DNA of 5,351 nt from an uncultured Eubacteriales bacterium (lineage in GTDB: Bacteria > Bacillota > Clostridia > Peptostreptococcales > Anaerovoracaceae): NCBI GenBank assembly GCA_900551415.1, contig URWB01000138.1, positions 1-5,351 of the forward strand. Direction: 5' to 3'. Position numbers and translations under genes: made by a program. Below, in pieces: positions 1 through 5,271 of the stretch. The notes beneath the pieces were generated by a model that searched no databases, was not told the DNA's origin, and saw only the letters and a program-made list of their open reading frames with translations. Numbering within the stretch: the first letter of the stretch is position 1; the number at the start of each line of letters is the position of its first letter.

Positions 1-504
1 TCCTGTTTTTATTATTTTTACACTTCCTCATCGCTGCAACCCTTGGCGATACCCTTTGTCTGCAAGCGCTTCCATATCAGAGCATTTTCCCTTTAAGAAC
101 TGGCAGATTGGATACGATTCAGGTTCCTTCCCACCCCCTGTTGCAAAATGAAATGCGCAAGGCTGATTGTATCATCAACCTCCGCGCATTTTGTTGAGAC
201 ACGCCAAACCGCTTGCATTTTGTCGAATTGCAAAGTCAAACCATCGTTTCTCACACAGCGTACCGGCAAGTCTATGCACAGTACAGCCTCAGAATCATAC
301 ATTTTTGAAAGCCAAACCTCAAAAGAGTCCTACATGATGCAAACTTTTTGATTGCGGCGGTACCCGATACGCGTCGTCTGGCAGAAGATAGAACGCGCGA
401 AATATCGTCCGGCGACATTCGGTGTGTATCGCCCTAAAAAGGCGGCAGGCGGTGCGGCACACAGTACACCGATGCCCGGCTAGCGTCCCGCTCTGCCCCA
501 TCAC
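1..504. other. Stretch without a confident gene
   Basis: No reading frame here has good start signals, and I recognise no protein family on either strand. Several short frames exist on both strands. The most protein-like is on the minus strand at 93-302 (listed separately). Its frame continues after its stop to another stop at 18-20, and upstream it is closed by stops at 330-332 and 480-482. A short direct repeat GCATTTTGTYGA occurs at 186-197 and 215-226; I attach no function to it. I see no tRNA, rRNA, CRISPR repeats or insertion-sequence ends. The stretch could be a spacer or a worn-out gene remnant. Confidence 0.5.
93..302 (-). CDS. Doubtful small hypothetical ORF or gene remnant
   Basis: This is a 69-codon frame starting MYDSEAVLCIDLPVRC and ending RIQSASS. 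I do not recognise it. The composition is protein-like, with mixed hydrophobic and charged residues. No Shine-Dalgarno site is well placed: the nearest GAGG (complement of 317-320) is 14 bases before the ATG, which is too far. The same frame stays open upstream for nine codons to a TAG at 330-332. It also continues past its TAA for 24 more codons (RENALIWKRLQTKGIAKG and on) to a TAA at 18-20. This could be a decayed gene with in-frame stops, but chance open frames of this size are common, so I give it little weight. Confidence 0.15.
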   Translation of the reverse strand: MYDSEAVLCIDLPVRCVRNDGLTLQFDKMQAVWRVSTKCAEVDDTISLAHFILQQGVGRNLNRIQSASS

Positions 505-530
505 AAAAGGGCGCCCGCATGCGGGCACCC
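505..530 (-). terminator. Rho-independent terminator of the CofE-like gene
   Basis: Read on the minus strand, this is a 10-base arm GGGTGCCCGC, an AT centre and a second arm GCGGGCGCCC. It pairs throughout with one G-T wobble, and the two innermost pairs are probably open to form the loop. A run of four T follows (complement of 505-508). It begins 17 bases after the stop codon of the minus-strand gene at 548-1741, which is the expected place. The T-run is short but the stem is very GC-rich. Confidence 0.85.
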
Positions 531-547
531 TCCTCTCAGTATCGATC

Positions 548-1741
548 TTAGTCTGTGTAATTGTCGAAGTAACCTTGAATATAAATGAACGGGGTTCCCT
601 TGTCGCCGGAGCCGGAGGTCAAATCACACAGGGAGCCGAGCAGGTCTGTCAATCGTCTCGGTGTTGTGCCCTCGGTCGCCATCTGTCCAACCAGATTGCT
701 GTCCTTTTCGCGGATTGCCTGTTCGATCGCGCATTTCAGCTCGTCACCTCTGAGCTCGCTGAAATCGTTGTCCGCCAGATATTTGAGCTTTAGCTCGTTC
801 GGCTGTCCCACAAGACCGTCTGTGAAGCCCGGAGATACCACAGGGTCCGCCAGTTCCCAGATCTTGCCGACCGGATCCTTGAACGCGCCGTCGCCGTAGA
901 CCATGACTTCGACTGTCTTACCCGTACGCGCCTTGATGTCCGCCTGCACGCCGTCCACGAATTCCTGACAGTGGATCGGGAAGAGCTTGATCGTACCCTC
1001 GGTCGCCTTATTGGAACCTAAGATGCCGTAATCCGGATTGTAGCCGGATCCGTTCACCGGAGCCGTTAACAGTTCATCCATTCCAAGCACTACTTTGCCG
1101 CCTGCCTCTTGAATCAGACGCTTGGTGCGCGCTCTGGTGTGAATATCCGCGCAGATGACCTTGTCCGTATAGTCCACGATCTTGCGCGGGTTGTTGGCGA
1201 AAATGATCTCTGCCTCCGCGCCCTCCTCTTCAATCAACTCTTTATAGTAATTGACATAATCCATGTCGGTGAAGGTATGCTTGGACTTGCCGAACAGAGC
1301 CTCAAATTCCGCCTGCGTCAAAACATCCTTGTACGGGTCAACGCCCTTTTCGTCCAAAAGGTCGAGGTCCAGCAGATGGTTACCTACCTCGTCGCTCGGA
1401 TAGCTGAGCATCAGTACGACCTTCTTCGCGCCCTTCGCGATGCCGCGCAGACAGATCGCGAAACGGTTGCGGCTGAGGATCGGGAATACCACGCCGATGG
1501 TCTGGCCGCCAAGTTTTGCCTTCACGTCCTGTGCGAGCTGATCGGTCGTCGCGTAGTTTCTCTGCGCGCGCGCCAAAATCGACTCTGTAACTGCGAGCAC
1601 ATCCTTGCTGCCGATTTCAAACTCTCCATGATCCACGCAGTCCATAAACGTATCGACTACGATTTTTCTGAGGTCATCGCCTTCTTTGATAATCGGTGCA
1701 CGCAGACCGCGGGACACCGTTCCGATTCTTCTTGTCATCAT
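548..1741 (-). CDS. CofE-like gamma-glutamyl ligase family protein
   Basis: This 397-residue protein resembles the coenzyme F420-0:L-glutamate ligase family (CofE, formerly DUF129), whose archaeal members add gamma-linked glutamates to F420-0 using GTP in the cytoplasm. The family signs I see are the N-terminal block GLRAPIIKEGDDLRKIVVD (residues 12-30), the following GSKDVLAVTESILARAQ (44-60), and a C-terminal half with YGDGAFKDPVGKIWELADP (282-300). It is much longer than archaeal CofE (about 250 residues) and fits the longer Firmicutes-type relatives commonly named F420-0 ligase. No signal peptide or membrane segment is visible. No other F420 gene lies in the window, so the true substrate is open; folate or another acidic acceptor is possible. 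Two ATGs stand in tandem (1739-1741 and 1736-1738). AAAGGAG lies 5 bases before the first and 8 before the second, so translation may start at the second. The gene is divergent from the amidohydrolase-like gene and has its own terminator. Family confidence is good; function confidence is low. Confidence 0.85.
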   Translation of the reverse strand: MMTRRIGTVSRGLRAPIIKEGDDLRKIVVDTFMDCVDHGEFEIGSKDVLAVTESILARAQRNYATTDQLAQDVKAKLGGQTIGVVFPILSRNRFAICLRGIAKGAKKVVLMLSYPSDEVGNHLLDLDLLDEKGVDPYKDVLTQAEFEALFGKSKHTFTDMDYVNYYKELIEEEGAEAEIIFANNPRKIVDYTDKVICADIHTRARTKRLIQEAGGKVVLGMDELLTAPVNGSGYNPDYGILGSNKATEGTIKLFPIHCQEFVDGVQADIKARTGKTVEVMVYGDGAFKDPVGKIWELADPVVSPGFTDGLVGQPNELKLKYLADNDFSELRGDELKCAIEQAIREKDSNLVGQMATEGTTPRRLTDLLGSLCDLTSGSGDKGTPFIYIQGYFDNYTD

Positions 1742-1746
1742 TCTTT

Positions 1747-1753
1747 CTCCTTT
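1747..1753 (-). promoter_or_regulatory. Ribosome binding site AAAGGAG of the CofE-like gene
   Basis: The complement reads AAAGGAG. It lies 5 bases from the first ATG and 8 from the second of a tandem ATGATG. The 8-base spacing is closer to the usual optimum, so the protein may begin at the second methionine, one residue shorter than called. Confidence 0.75.
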
Positions 1754-1850
1754 GCCTTTTCTTGCCGGATCCGTTCCTTGCCAAGATTAACCTTTTCGGC
1801 ATAGGTTTGCAGACGTGTATTTCGCCTGACTGCATTAAAATCTACAATTT

Positions 1851-1859
1851 AGTATATCA
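1851..1859 (-). promoter_or_regulatory. Candidate extended -10 promoter for the CofE-like gene
   Basis: On the minus strand the sequence reads TGATATACT, an extended -10 (TGN followed by TATACT, five of six matches to TATAAT). The -35 is weak: TTGTAC (complement of 1877-1882) is 20 bases away, longer than the usual 16-18. Transcription would begin near 1844 and leave a leader of about 100 bases. I see no recognisable riboswitch in that leader. Confidence 0.4.
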
Positions 1860-1874
1860 TAAGAATAAAAAATA

Positions 1875-1883
1875 TGGTACAAT
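1875..1883 (+). promoter_or_regulatory. Candidate extended -10 promoter for the amidohydrolase-like gene
   Basis: TGGTACAAT is an extended -10 (TGN plus TACAAT, five of six matches to TATAAT). No good -35 stands at 17 bases (TATCAT at 1855-1860). The start point would be near 1890, about 25 bases before the ATG. It lies only about 20 bases from the opposite-facing candidate promoter, so the two would compete for polymerase or share one regulator. Confidence 0.4.
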
Positions 1884-1903
1884 AATTTTAAGAATCTTTT
1901 GGC

Positions 1904-1908
1904 GGAGG
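1904..1908 (+). promoter_or_regulatory. Ribosome binding site GGAGG of the amidohydrolase-like gene
   Basis: GGAGG stands 6 bases before the ATG at 1915, within TTTGGCGGAGG. This fixes the start of the gene. Confidence 0.85.
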
Positions 1909-1914
1909 TAGGCT

Positions 1915-3501
1915 ATGGCTTTTGGCTTTTTCAAAAAAACGATCACAGCAGACACGATTTTTCATAATGGGCACATTTTTACGCAGGACCCCGAACTCCC
2001 TTGGGCGGACGCGGTTGCCGTCAAAGACGAGGCAATCCTCGGTGTCGGCAATTTTTCGGAAATGGACGCGATCACAGGCAAGGATACCTGCCTGATCGAT
2101 CTCGAAGGAAAATTCATGTTCCCCGGTTTCATTGACGCGCACAGAAGTCCGGTGCTCAAGGTGTTTCAGGACCAGTATCTTGACCTCACAGACTGCCACA
2201 CGACCGACGACGTTCTGTCCGCGGTTTCCGCTTGGGCAGAGGAACATGAGGACGCGGAAGTCCTCTTTGGCTATGGCTACCGCGATGATCTGAAGCCCGA
2301 AAGCGCGCCGCAGGAGGCAGCGGGCATAGACGAAGGAAACGAAACAGACGGCGCCAAGGAAACAGCCGCGGATCTTTTTGCCTCATCCTGTGCTGAGGTC
2401 TGTCCGGAAACCACCGAAATCTCTAAAAAAGCGGCACTTGCGGAGGAGCCCTCTCGCGCGGATGCTCCCGATCTTTTAGATTTTCCTGTATCATCGAAAC
2501 TGCTCAGCGAAGCCTGCGATGATCGACCCGTCCTCCTGCTCTGCCAAAACGGTGTGCAGTGCTGGACGAATATGGAAGCCGACAGGATTGTCGCGCAAAC
2601 CGCCGAGGATGAAGTTGTCGAGACCGTCACCGTTTCCTATGTGCTGAATCTTCTGATTCCGTTTGACTTTGAGGAGATTGAGGAGCTGGTCAAATTCGAG
2701 AGTGAGGCACTCGCGGAGCATGGCTTCACATCTGTTCTTGACATCGCCGCACCGGATTATTTTGAAACCTTGTATGAGGATTCGATCCTCGGTTTATATA
2801 ACGAGGGCGAGCTGCGCCAGCGCTTTTTCGGTTCCTATCTGGTGAATCGCCCGCTGCAGCCGCGCATGATCGTGCATAAACTGATGGCACGCCGGACAAA
2901 CTGTCTGGAGATCGGCGATAGGATCAACGCCGAGATGCTCTATCTGTATCTGGAAAACGCGCAGAACCCGATCCCGTTCACGCAAGGCGCGCTGAACGCG
3001 ATCACCGAAGAAGTCTCCGACAAGGGCTTCGGGCTCTTTATCGAGGCTGACGGCAGCGAGGATCTCACCATGGCTTATCTGGCTTTGGAAAATCTGCGAA
3101 GCAAGGGTTACAAAAATAACGTCATCATCGCGACAGACGCTGCGCCTGATGAGAGCATCCTGCAGGAGCTTTTGTACCGGGATACCGCGATACTGACCTA
3201 CGGCACCGCGCCGCTCGCGCCAAGTGCACTCCCGCCGGGCATCGGTTCTGTCACAGAGGCGATCGAGCAGCTGACGACAGGCGCTGCGGCCATCATCGGC
3301 ATGAGCGAAAAGCTCGGCAAAATCGCGGCCGGATACCTGGCGGATTTCACGCTGTTCGAGACAAACCCGCTGGACGGCAGTCTGCAGCAATTTGCCAAGC
3401 AGCAGGCCTGCATGACCGTCGTGGGCGGCAGCATCGTTTATGACGCGCAGTCCGAGGCTGACATGGATCTTTATCGCATCATGTCCACGCAGCAGCTTTG
3501 A
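1915..3501 (+). CDS. Amidohydrolase_3 (YtcJ-like) family protein, probable pseudoenzyme
   Basis: The 528-residue protein has the layout of YtcJ-type metal-dependent amidohydrolases. It starts with a small beta-sandwich and the entry to the TIM barrel (ADTIFHNGHIFTQDP, 12-26; FPGFIDAH, 69-76). It ends with the returning sandwich (KLGKIAAGYLADFTLFETNP, 466-485; TVVGGSIVYD, 501-510). Active members hydrolyse C-N bonds using one or two bound metals. Here the usual HxH after PGFIDA is H76-R-S78, and the SGH-type motif reads QNGVQCWTN (211-219). The vHaiGDra motif reads FIEADGSED (375-383), the IEHA motif reads IATDA (405-409), and the late GSDxP is absent. Alignment by eye therefore finds no complete metal site. 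An acidic, Ala- and Glu-rich stretch of about 60 residues (131-191) interrupts the region between GYGYRDD and DDRPVLLL. No signal peptide is seen, so it is cytoplasmic. It may be co-transcribed with the lipoprotein gene 90 bases downstream. The fold assignment is good; loss of catalysis is inferred. Confidence 0.85.
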   Translation: MAFGFFKKTITADTIFHNGHIFTQDPELPWADAVAVKDEAILGVGNFSEMDAITGKDTCLIDLEGKFMFPGFIDAHRSPVLKVFQDQYLDLTDCHTTDDVLSAVSAWAEEHEDAEVLFGYGYRDDLKPESAPQEAAGIDEGNETDGAKETAADLFASSCAEVCPETTEISKKAALAEEPSRADAPDLLDFPVSSKLLSEACDDRPVLLLCQNGVQCWTNMEADRIVAQTAEDEVVETVTVSYVLNLLIPFDFEEIEELVKFESEALAEHGFTSVLDIAAPDYFETLYEDSILGLYNEGELRQRFFGSYLVNRPLQPRMIVHKLMARRTNCLEIGDRINAEMLYLYLENAQNPIPFTQGALNAITEEVSDKGFGLFIEADGSEDLTMAYLALENLRSKGYKNNVIIATDAAPDESILQELLYRDTAILTYGTAPLAPSALPPGIGSVTEAIEQLTTGAAAIIGMSEKLGKIAAGYLADFTLFETNPLDGSLQQFAKQQACMTVVGGSIVYDAQSEADMDLYRIMSTQQL

Positions 3502-3541
3502 GATGCGATGATTTGACAGACTGCGATATTTTCACAAGTTT

Positions 3542-3550
3542 TGGTACATA
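3542..3550 (+). promoter_or_regulatory. Possible promoter of the lipoprotein gene
   Basis: TGGTACATA resembles an extended -10 and repeats the TGGTACA found before the amidohydrolase-like gene (1875-1881). No matching -35 is seen: the perfect TTGACA at 3513-3518 is 26 bases away. If real, transcription would begin about 35 bases before the ATG. Otherwise the lipoprotein depends on readthrough from upstream, since no terminator hairpin is visible in 3502-3591. Confidence 0.25.
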
Positions 3551-3581
3551 ATACGTAAATACATCGTATGATAGATTTGAC

Positions 3582-3586
3582 GGAGG
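3582..3586 (+). promoter_or_regulatory. Ribosome binding site GGAGG of the lipoprotein gene
   Basis: GGAGG is 5 bases before the ATG at 3592. It argues against the upstream in-frame ATG at 3568, which would place this GGAGG inside the coding region and has no ribosome site of its own. Confidence 0.85.
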
Positions 3587-3591
3587 AAATT

Positions 3592-4035
3592 ATGAAAAAG
3601 ATTACAACCATTCTTTTGACCCTGCTTCTGGGCTTCGCCATGGCAGGCTGCACAGCACAGGACGACGCCGGTACACCAGAGGACGTTATCAACCCGACCA
3701 ACCTGACCTTTTCTCTGACCGATGGCACGGACAATCCGGACGTTAAAAACTTCACTACCATCGACGAGGATCCATTTATCGCCGAAGAGGGCTCGACCGT
3801 ACTGGAGGCCACTGAGCTTTACTGCATGTCCCACGACATGAGCATCACCATCGAAAAGAATGGCAGCTACGTCACCGAGATCAACGGATTCACGCAGGGT
3901 GATTATACGGATACAACCGGTTGGGTCTTTACTGTCAACGGCGAGATGCCCGATGTGGGCGCAGGAGAAATTACCGTTGAAGAAGGTGATAAAATTGCTT
4001 GGAATTTTATTGACTTTTCGACATACCCATGGTAG
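3592..4035 (+). CDS. DUF4430-domain lipoprotein
   Basis: This is a 147-residue exported lipoprotein. The N terminus has KK, a hydrophobic run (ITTILLTLLLGFAMA, 4-18) and a lipobox MAGC with Cys20. It should therefore be cut by signal peptidase II and anchored to the outer face of the membrane. Met at the -3 position is less usual than Leu but tolerated. A short acidic linker follows, then a DUF4430/transcobalamin C-terminal-like domain from about residue 36. Its signs are GSTVLEATELY (67-77), GSYVTEINGF (91-100), GWVFTVNGEMPDVGAGEI (110-127) and EEGDKIAWNF (130-139). In animals the related domain helps bind cobalamin; in bacteria it occurs on surface proteins of mostly unknown ligand. The protein ends just after the domain, so it is a single-domain binding or adaptor protein. 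The start at 3592 is chosen over 3568 because of the GGAGG and the proper signal peptide. Family assignment is strong; ligand unknown. Confidence 0.88.
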   Translation: MKKITTILLTLLLGFAMAGCTAQDDAGTPEDVINPTNLTFSLTDGTDNPDVKNFTTIDEDPFIAEEGSTVLEATELYCMSHDMSITIEKNGSYVTEINGFTQGDYTDTTGWVFTVNGEMPDVGAGEITVEEGDKIAWNFIDFSTYPW

Positions 4036-4038
4036 ACT

Positions 4039-4164
4039 ATGCATAAAGAATTTGTTCAGAAAATTCTTATGATCATCACCCTGCCTTCACATTTAAGTGA
4101 TAAGATGATATTGTCAAAAGGGATTGATGGTAAATCAATTTGCAAACTTTCCTTCTTTTATTGA
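4039..4164 (+). CDS. Possible 41-residue small ORF after the lipoprotein
   Basis: An ATG lies 3 bases after the lipoprotein stop and opens a 41-codon frame (MHKEFVQKILMIITLPSH to CKLSFFY) ending at TGA 4162-4164, just before the shared terminator. I do not recognise it. No proper ribosome site is present; only GGTAG overlaps the preceding stop, so it could be translated only by coupling. The composition is AT-rich and unlike the two upstream genes. An AT-rich inverted repeat (4042-4071) overlaps its first codons. It may be a chance frame in a 3' untranslated region or the remnant of a third gene. Confidence 0.2.
   Translation: MHKEFVQKILMIITLPSHLSDKMILSKGIDGKSICKLSFFY
4042..4071 (+). repeat. 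AT-rich inverted repeat after the lipoprotein stop
   Basis: The left arm CATAAAGAATTT (4042-4053) pairs with AAATTCTTATG (4061-4071), with one bulged A and a loop of 7 bases. It has few G-C pairs and no T-run, so it is not a terminator by itself. It begins 6 bases after the lipoprotein stop and could protect the 3' end of the message. A second small stem follows at 4123-4139 (ATTGAT, loop GGTAA, ATCAAT). Confidence 0.35.
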
Positions 4165-4181
4165 ATACACACACACTTTCT

Positions 4182-4213
4182 CGAAAAGAGCCGCAGCAAT
4201 GCGGCTTTTTTCG
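4182..4213. terminator. Bidirectional terminator between convergent genes
   Basis: The core stem is AGCCGCA (4189-4195), loop GCAA, then TGCGGCT (4200-4206). It extends outward as CGAAAAG against TTTTTTCG, giving about 14 pairs with one G-T. On the plus strand a run of six T follows the GC core; on the minus strand TCTTTT follows. It can therefore stop transcription from the lipoprotein side and from gap, whose stop codon lies 21 bases away. Confidence 0.88.
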
Positions 4214-4234
4214 ATTTTTGCTTTTCCGGGCTAA

Positions 4235-5248
4235 TTACACAAATTTTTCTAAATATTTAAGCGTTCTCATCAGCTGGCAAGTATAGCTCATTTCATTATC
4301 ATACCAGGCAACAACTCTGACTTCATAAATATGTGTTCCGCATTTGCTCACCAAAGTCTGGGTCGCGTCAAAAAGGGAACCATAGGTCATCCCGATAACA
4401 TCCGATGAAACAAGTTCTTCTTCTGTATAGCCAAAAGAGTCCGATGCTGCTGACTTCATCGCTGCGTGAATACCTTCCACTGATACAGAATCTGTAGTGT
4501 CTTTCAATGTAGCATCCAATATCGTAATGGATCCTGATGGTACCGGAACTCTCTGTGCCGAACCGATCAATTTGCCCTCAAGTTCAGGGATCACAAGGCC
4601 GATCGCTTTTGCTGCTCCGGTTGAATTTGGCACGATATTGATTGCTCCCGCCCTGGCCCGCCTTAAGTCTCCTTTTTTATGCGGTCCGTCAAGAAGCATC
4701 TGATCTCCGGTATATGCGTGAATTGTAGTCATAAACCCTGTGCGAAGCTCTCTATACTCATTGAGTGTTTTAGCCATTGGTGCCAGACAGTTTGTGGTAC
4801 ATGACGCGCCCGAAATGATATGGTCTTCCTCTTTTATCGTTTTATGATTTACACCATACACAATAGTCGGCAGGTCCTCTCCCGCAGGTGCGGAAATCAA
4901 CACTTTTTTCGCGCCCGCGTCGATATGTGCCTGCGCTTTCGTTTTTGATGTGTATCGTCCTGTACATTCCAACACTACATCAATCTTCAAATCACGCCAG
5001 GGAAGCTTATGTGCATCCGCTTCCGCATAAATCGGAATCCTTTGATTATCTACCAAAATCTCTTCATCACTCCATGTCACGGTATGTCCTGCGTATTTGC
5101 CCTGAACGGAATCATATTTTAGTAGATGCGCCAACATTTTTGGGCTCGTTAAGTCATTTATCGCGACAACCTCCAGTGCCGGGTCATCAAAAATTTGTCG
5201 AAAAATCAATCTTCCGATTCTTCCAAAACCATTAATTGCGACTTTCAT
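4235..5248 (-). CDS. gap: Glyceraldehyde-3-phosphate dehydrogenase, type I
   Basis: The enzyme oxidises glyceraldehyde-3-phosphate to 1,3-bisphosphoglycerate with NAD+ and phosphate in cytoplasmic glycolysis, or runs in reverse in gluconeogenesis. The full 337-residue length is normal. The NAD-binding GFGRIGR is at 7-13, and Asp32 after the second strand (AIND) suggests NAD rather than NADP. The catalytic motif ASCTTNC carries Cys150, with His177 in TIHAYTGDQ. The S-loop region has DLRRARAGAINIVPNSTGAAKA (194-215), and AQRVPVP (231-237) supplies the phosphate-binding Arg233. WYDNEMSY (315-322) closes the family signature. Small departures are SGASC where SNASC is common and TGDQ where TNDQ is common; neither removes a catalytic residue. 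It follows ppdK by 23 bases on the same strand, so the two are probably co-transcribed and end at the shared terminator. Base composition is clearly more AT-rich than in the genes at 548-3501. No pgk or tpi is adjacent in the window. Identity is very sure. Confidence 0.97.
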   Translation of the reverse strand: MKVAINGFGRIGRLIFRQIFDDPALEVVAINDLTSPKMLAHLLKYDSVQGKYAGHTVTWSDEEILVDNQRIPIYAEADAHKLPWRDLKIDVVLECTGRYTSKTKAQAHIDAGAKKVLISAPAGEDLPTIVYGVNHKTIKEEDHIISGASCTTNCLAPMAKTLNEYRELRTGFMTTIHAYTGDQMLLDGPHKKGDLRRARAGAINIVPNSTGAAKAIGLVIPELEGKLIGSAQRVPVPSGSITILDATLKDTTDSVSVEGIHAAMKSAASDSFGYTEEELVSSDVIGMTYGSLFDATQTLVSKCGTHIYEVRVVAWYDNEMSYTCQLMRTLKYLEKFV

Positions 5249-5261
5249 TTTAAAATTTTCA

Positions 5262-5265
5262 CTCC
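5262..5265 (-). promoter_or_regulatory. Ribosome binding site of gap, with long spacing
   Basis: The complement reads AGGAGT at 5261-5266. The GGAG core is 13 bases from the ATG, longer than the usual 5-9, and the spacer is almost all A and T (GTGAAAATTTTAA). No in-frame start lies closer. Translation may be helped by reinitiation after the ppdK stop at 5272-5274, or the spacer may fold or bind something. Confidence 0.6.
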
Positions 5266-5271
5266 TATCTG

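Noticed and set aside
186..226. Short direct repeat GCATTTTGTYGA as part of a repeat array
   Set aside because: There are only two copies 29 bases apart with unrelated flanks, so it is not a CRISPR or iteron array.
1742..1802. Upstream ATG near 1802 on the minus strand as a leader peptide or longer start for the CofE-like protein
   Set aside because: It is out of frame with the gene, encodes an Arg/Lys-rich string that runs into the coding region, and has no ribosome site.
1109..1804. Long plus-strand open frame opposite the CofE-like gene (231 codons)
   Set aside because: It is a shadow of the GC-rich minus-strand gene, has no family resemblance and runs across the divergent promoter region.
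2794..3390. Minus-strand open frame opposite the amidohydrolase-like gene (198 codons)
   Set aside because: It is a shadow frame rich in Arg, Gln and His, as expected from antisense reading, and has no start signals.
3513..3518. Perfect TTGACA -35 box upstream of the lipoprotein gene
   Set aside because: No -10-like hexamer lies 16-19 bases downstream (the sequence there is ACAAGTT). The nearest candidate is 26 bases away.
3568..3591. Earlier in-frame ATG for the lipoprotein (MIDLTEEI before MKKI)
   Set aside because: It would put the GGAGG inside the coding region and leave acidic residues ahead of the signal peptide. The ATG at 3592 has both a ribosome site and a proper KK plus hydrophobic start.
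5247..5262. Five-codon GTG mini-ORF whose TGA overlaps the gap start codon
   Set aside because: Its GTG overlaps the only ribosome site, so it cannot use it. It is most likely a by-product of the A/T-rich spacer.
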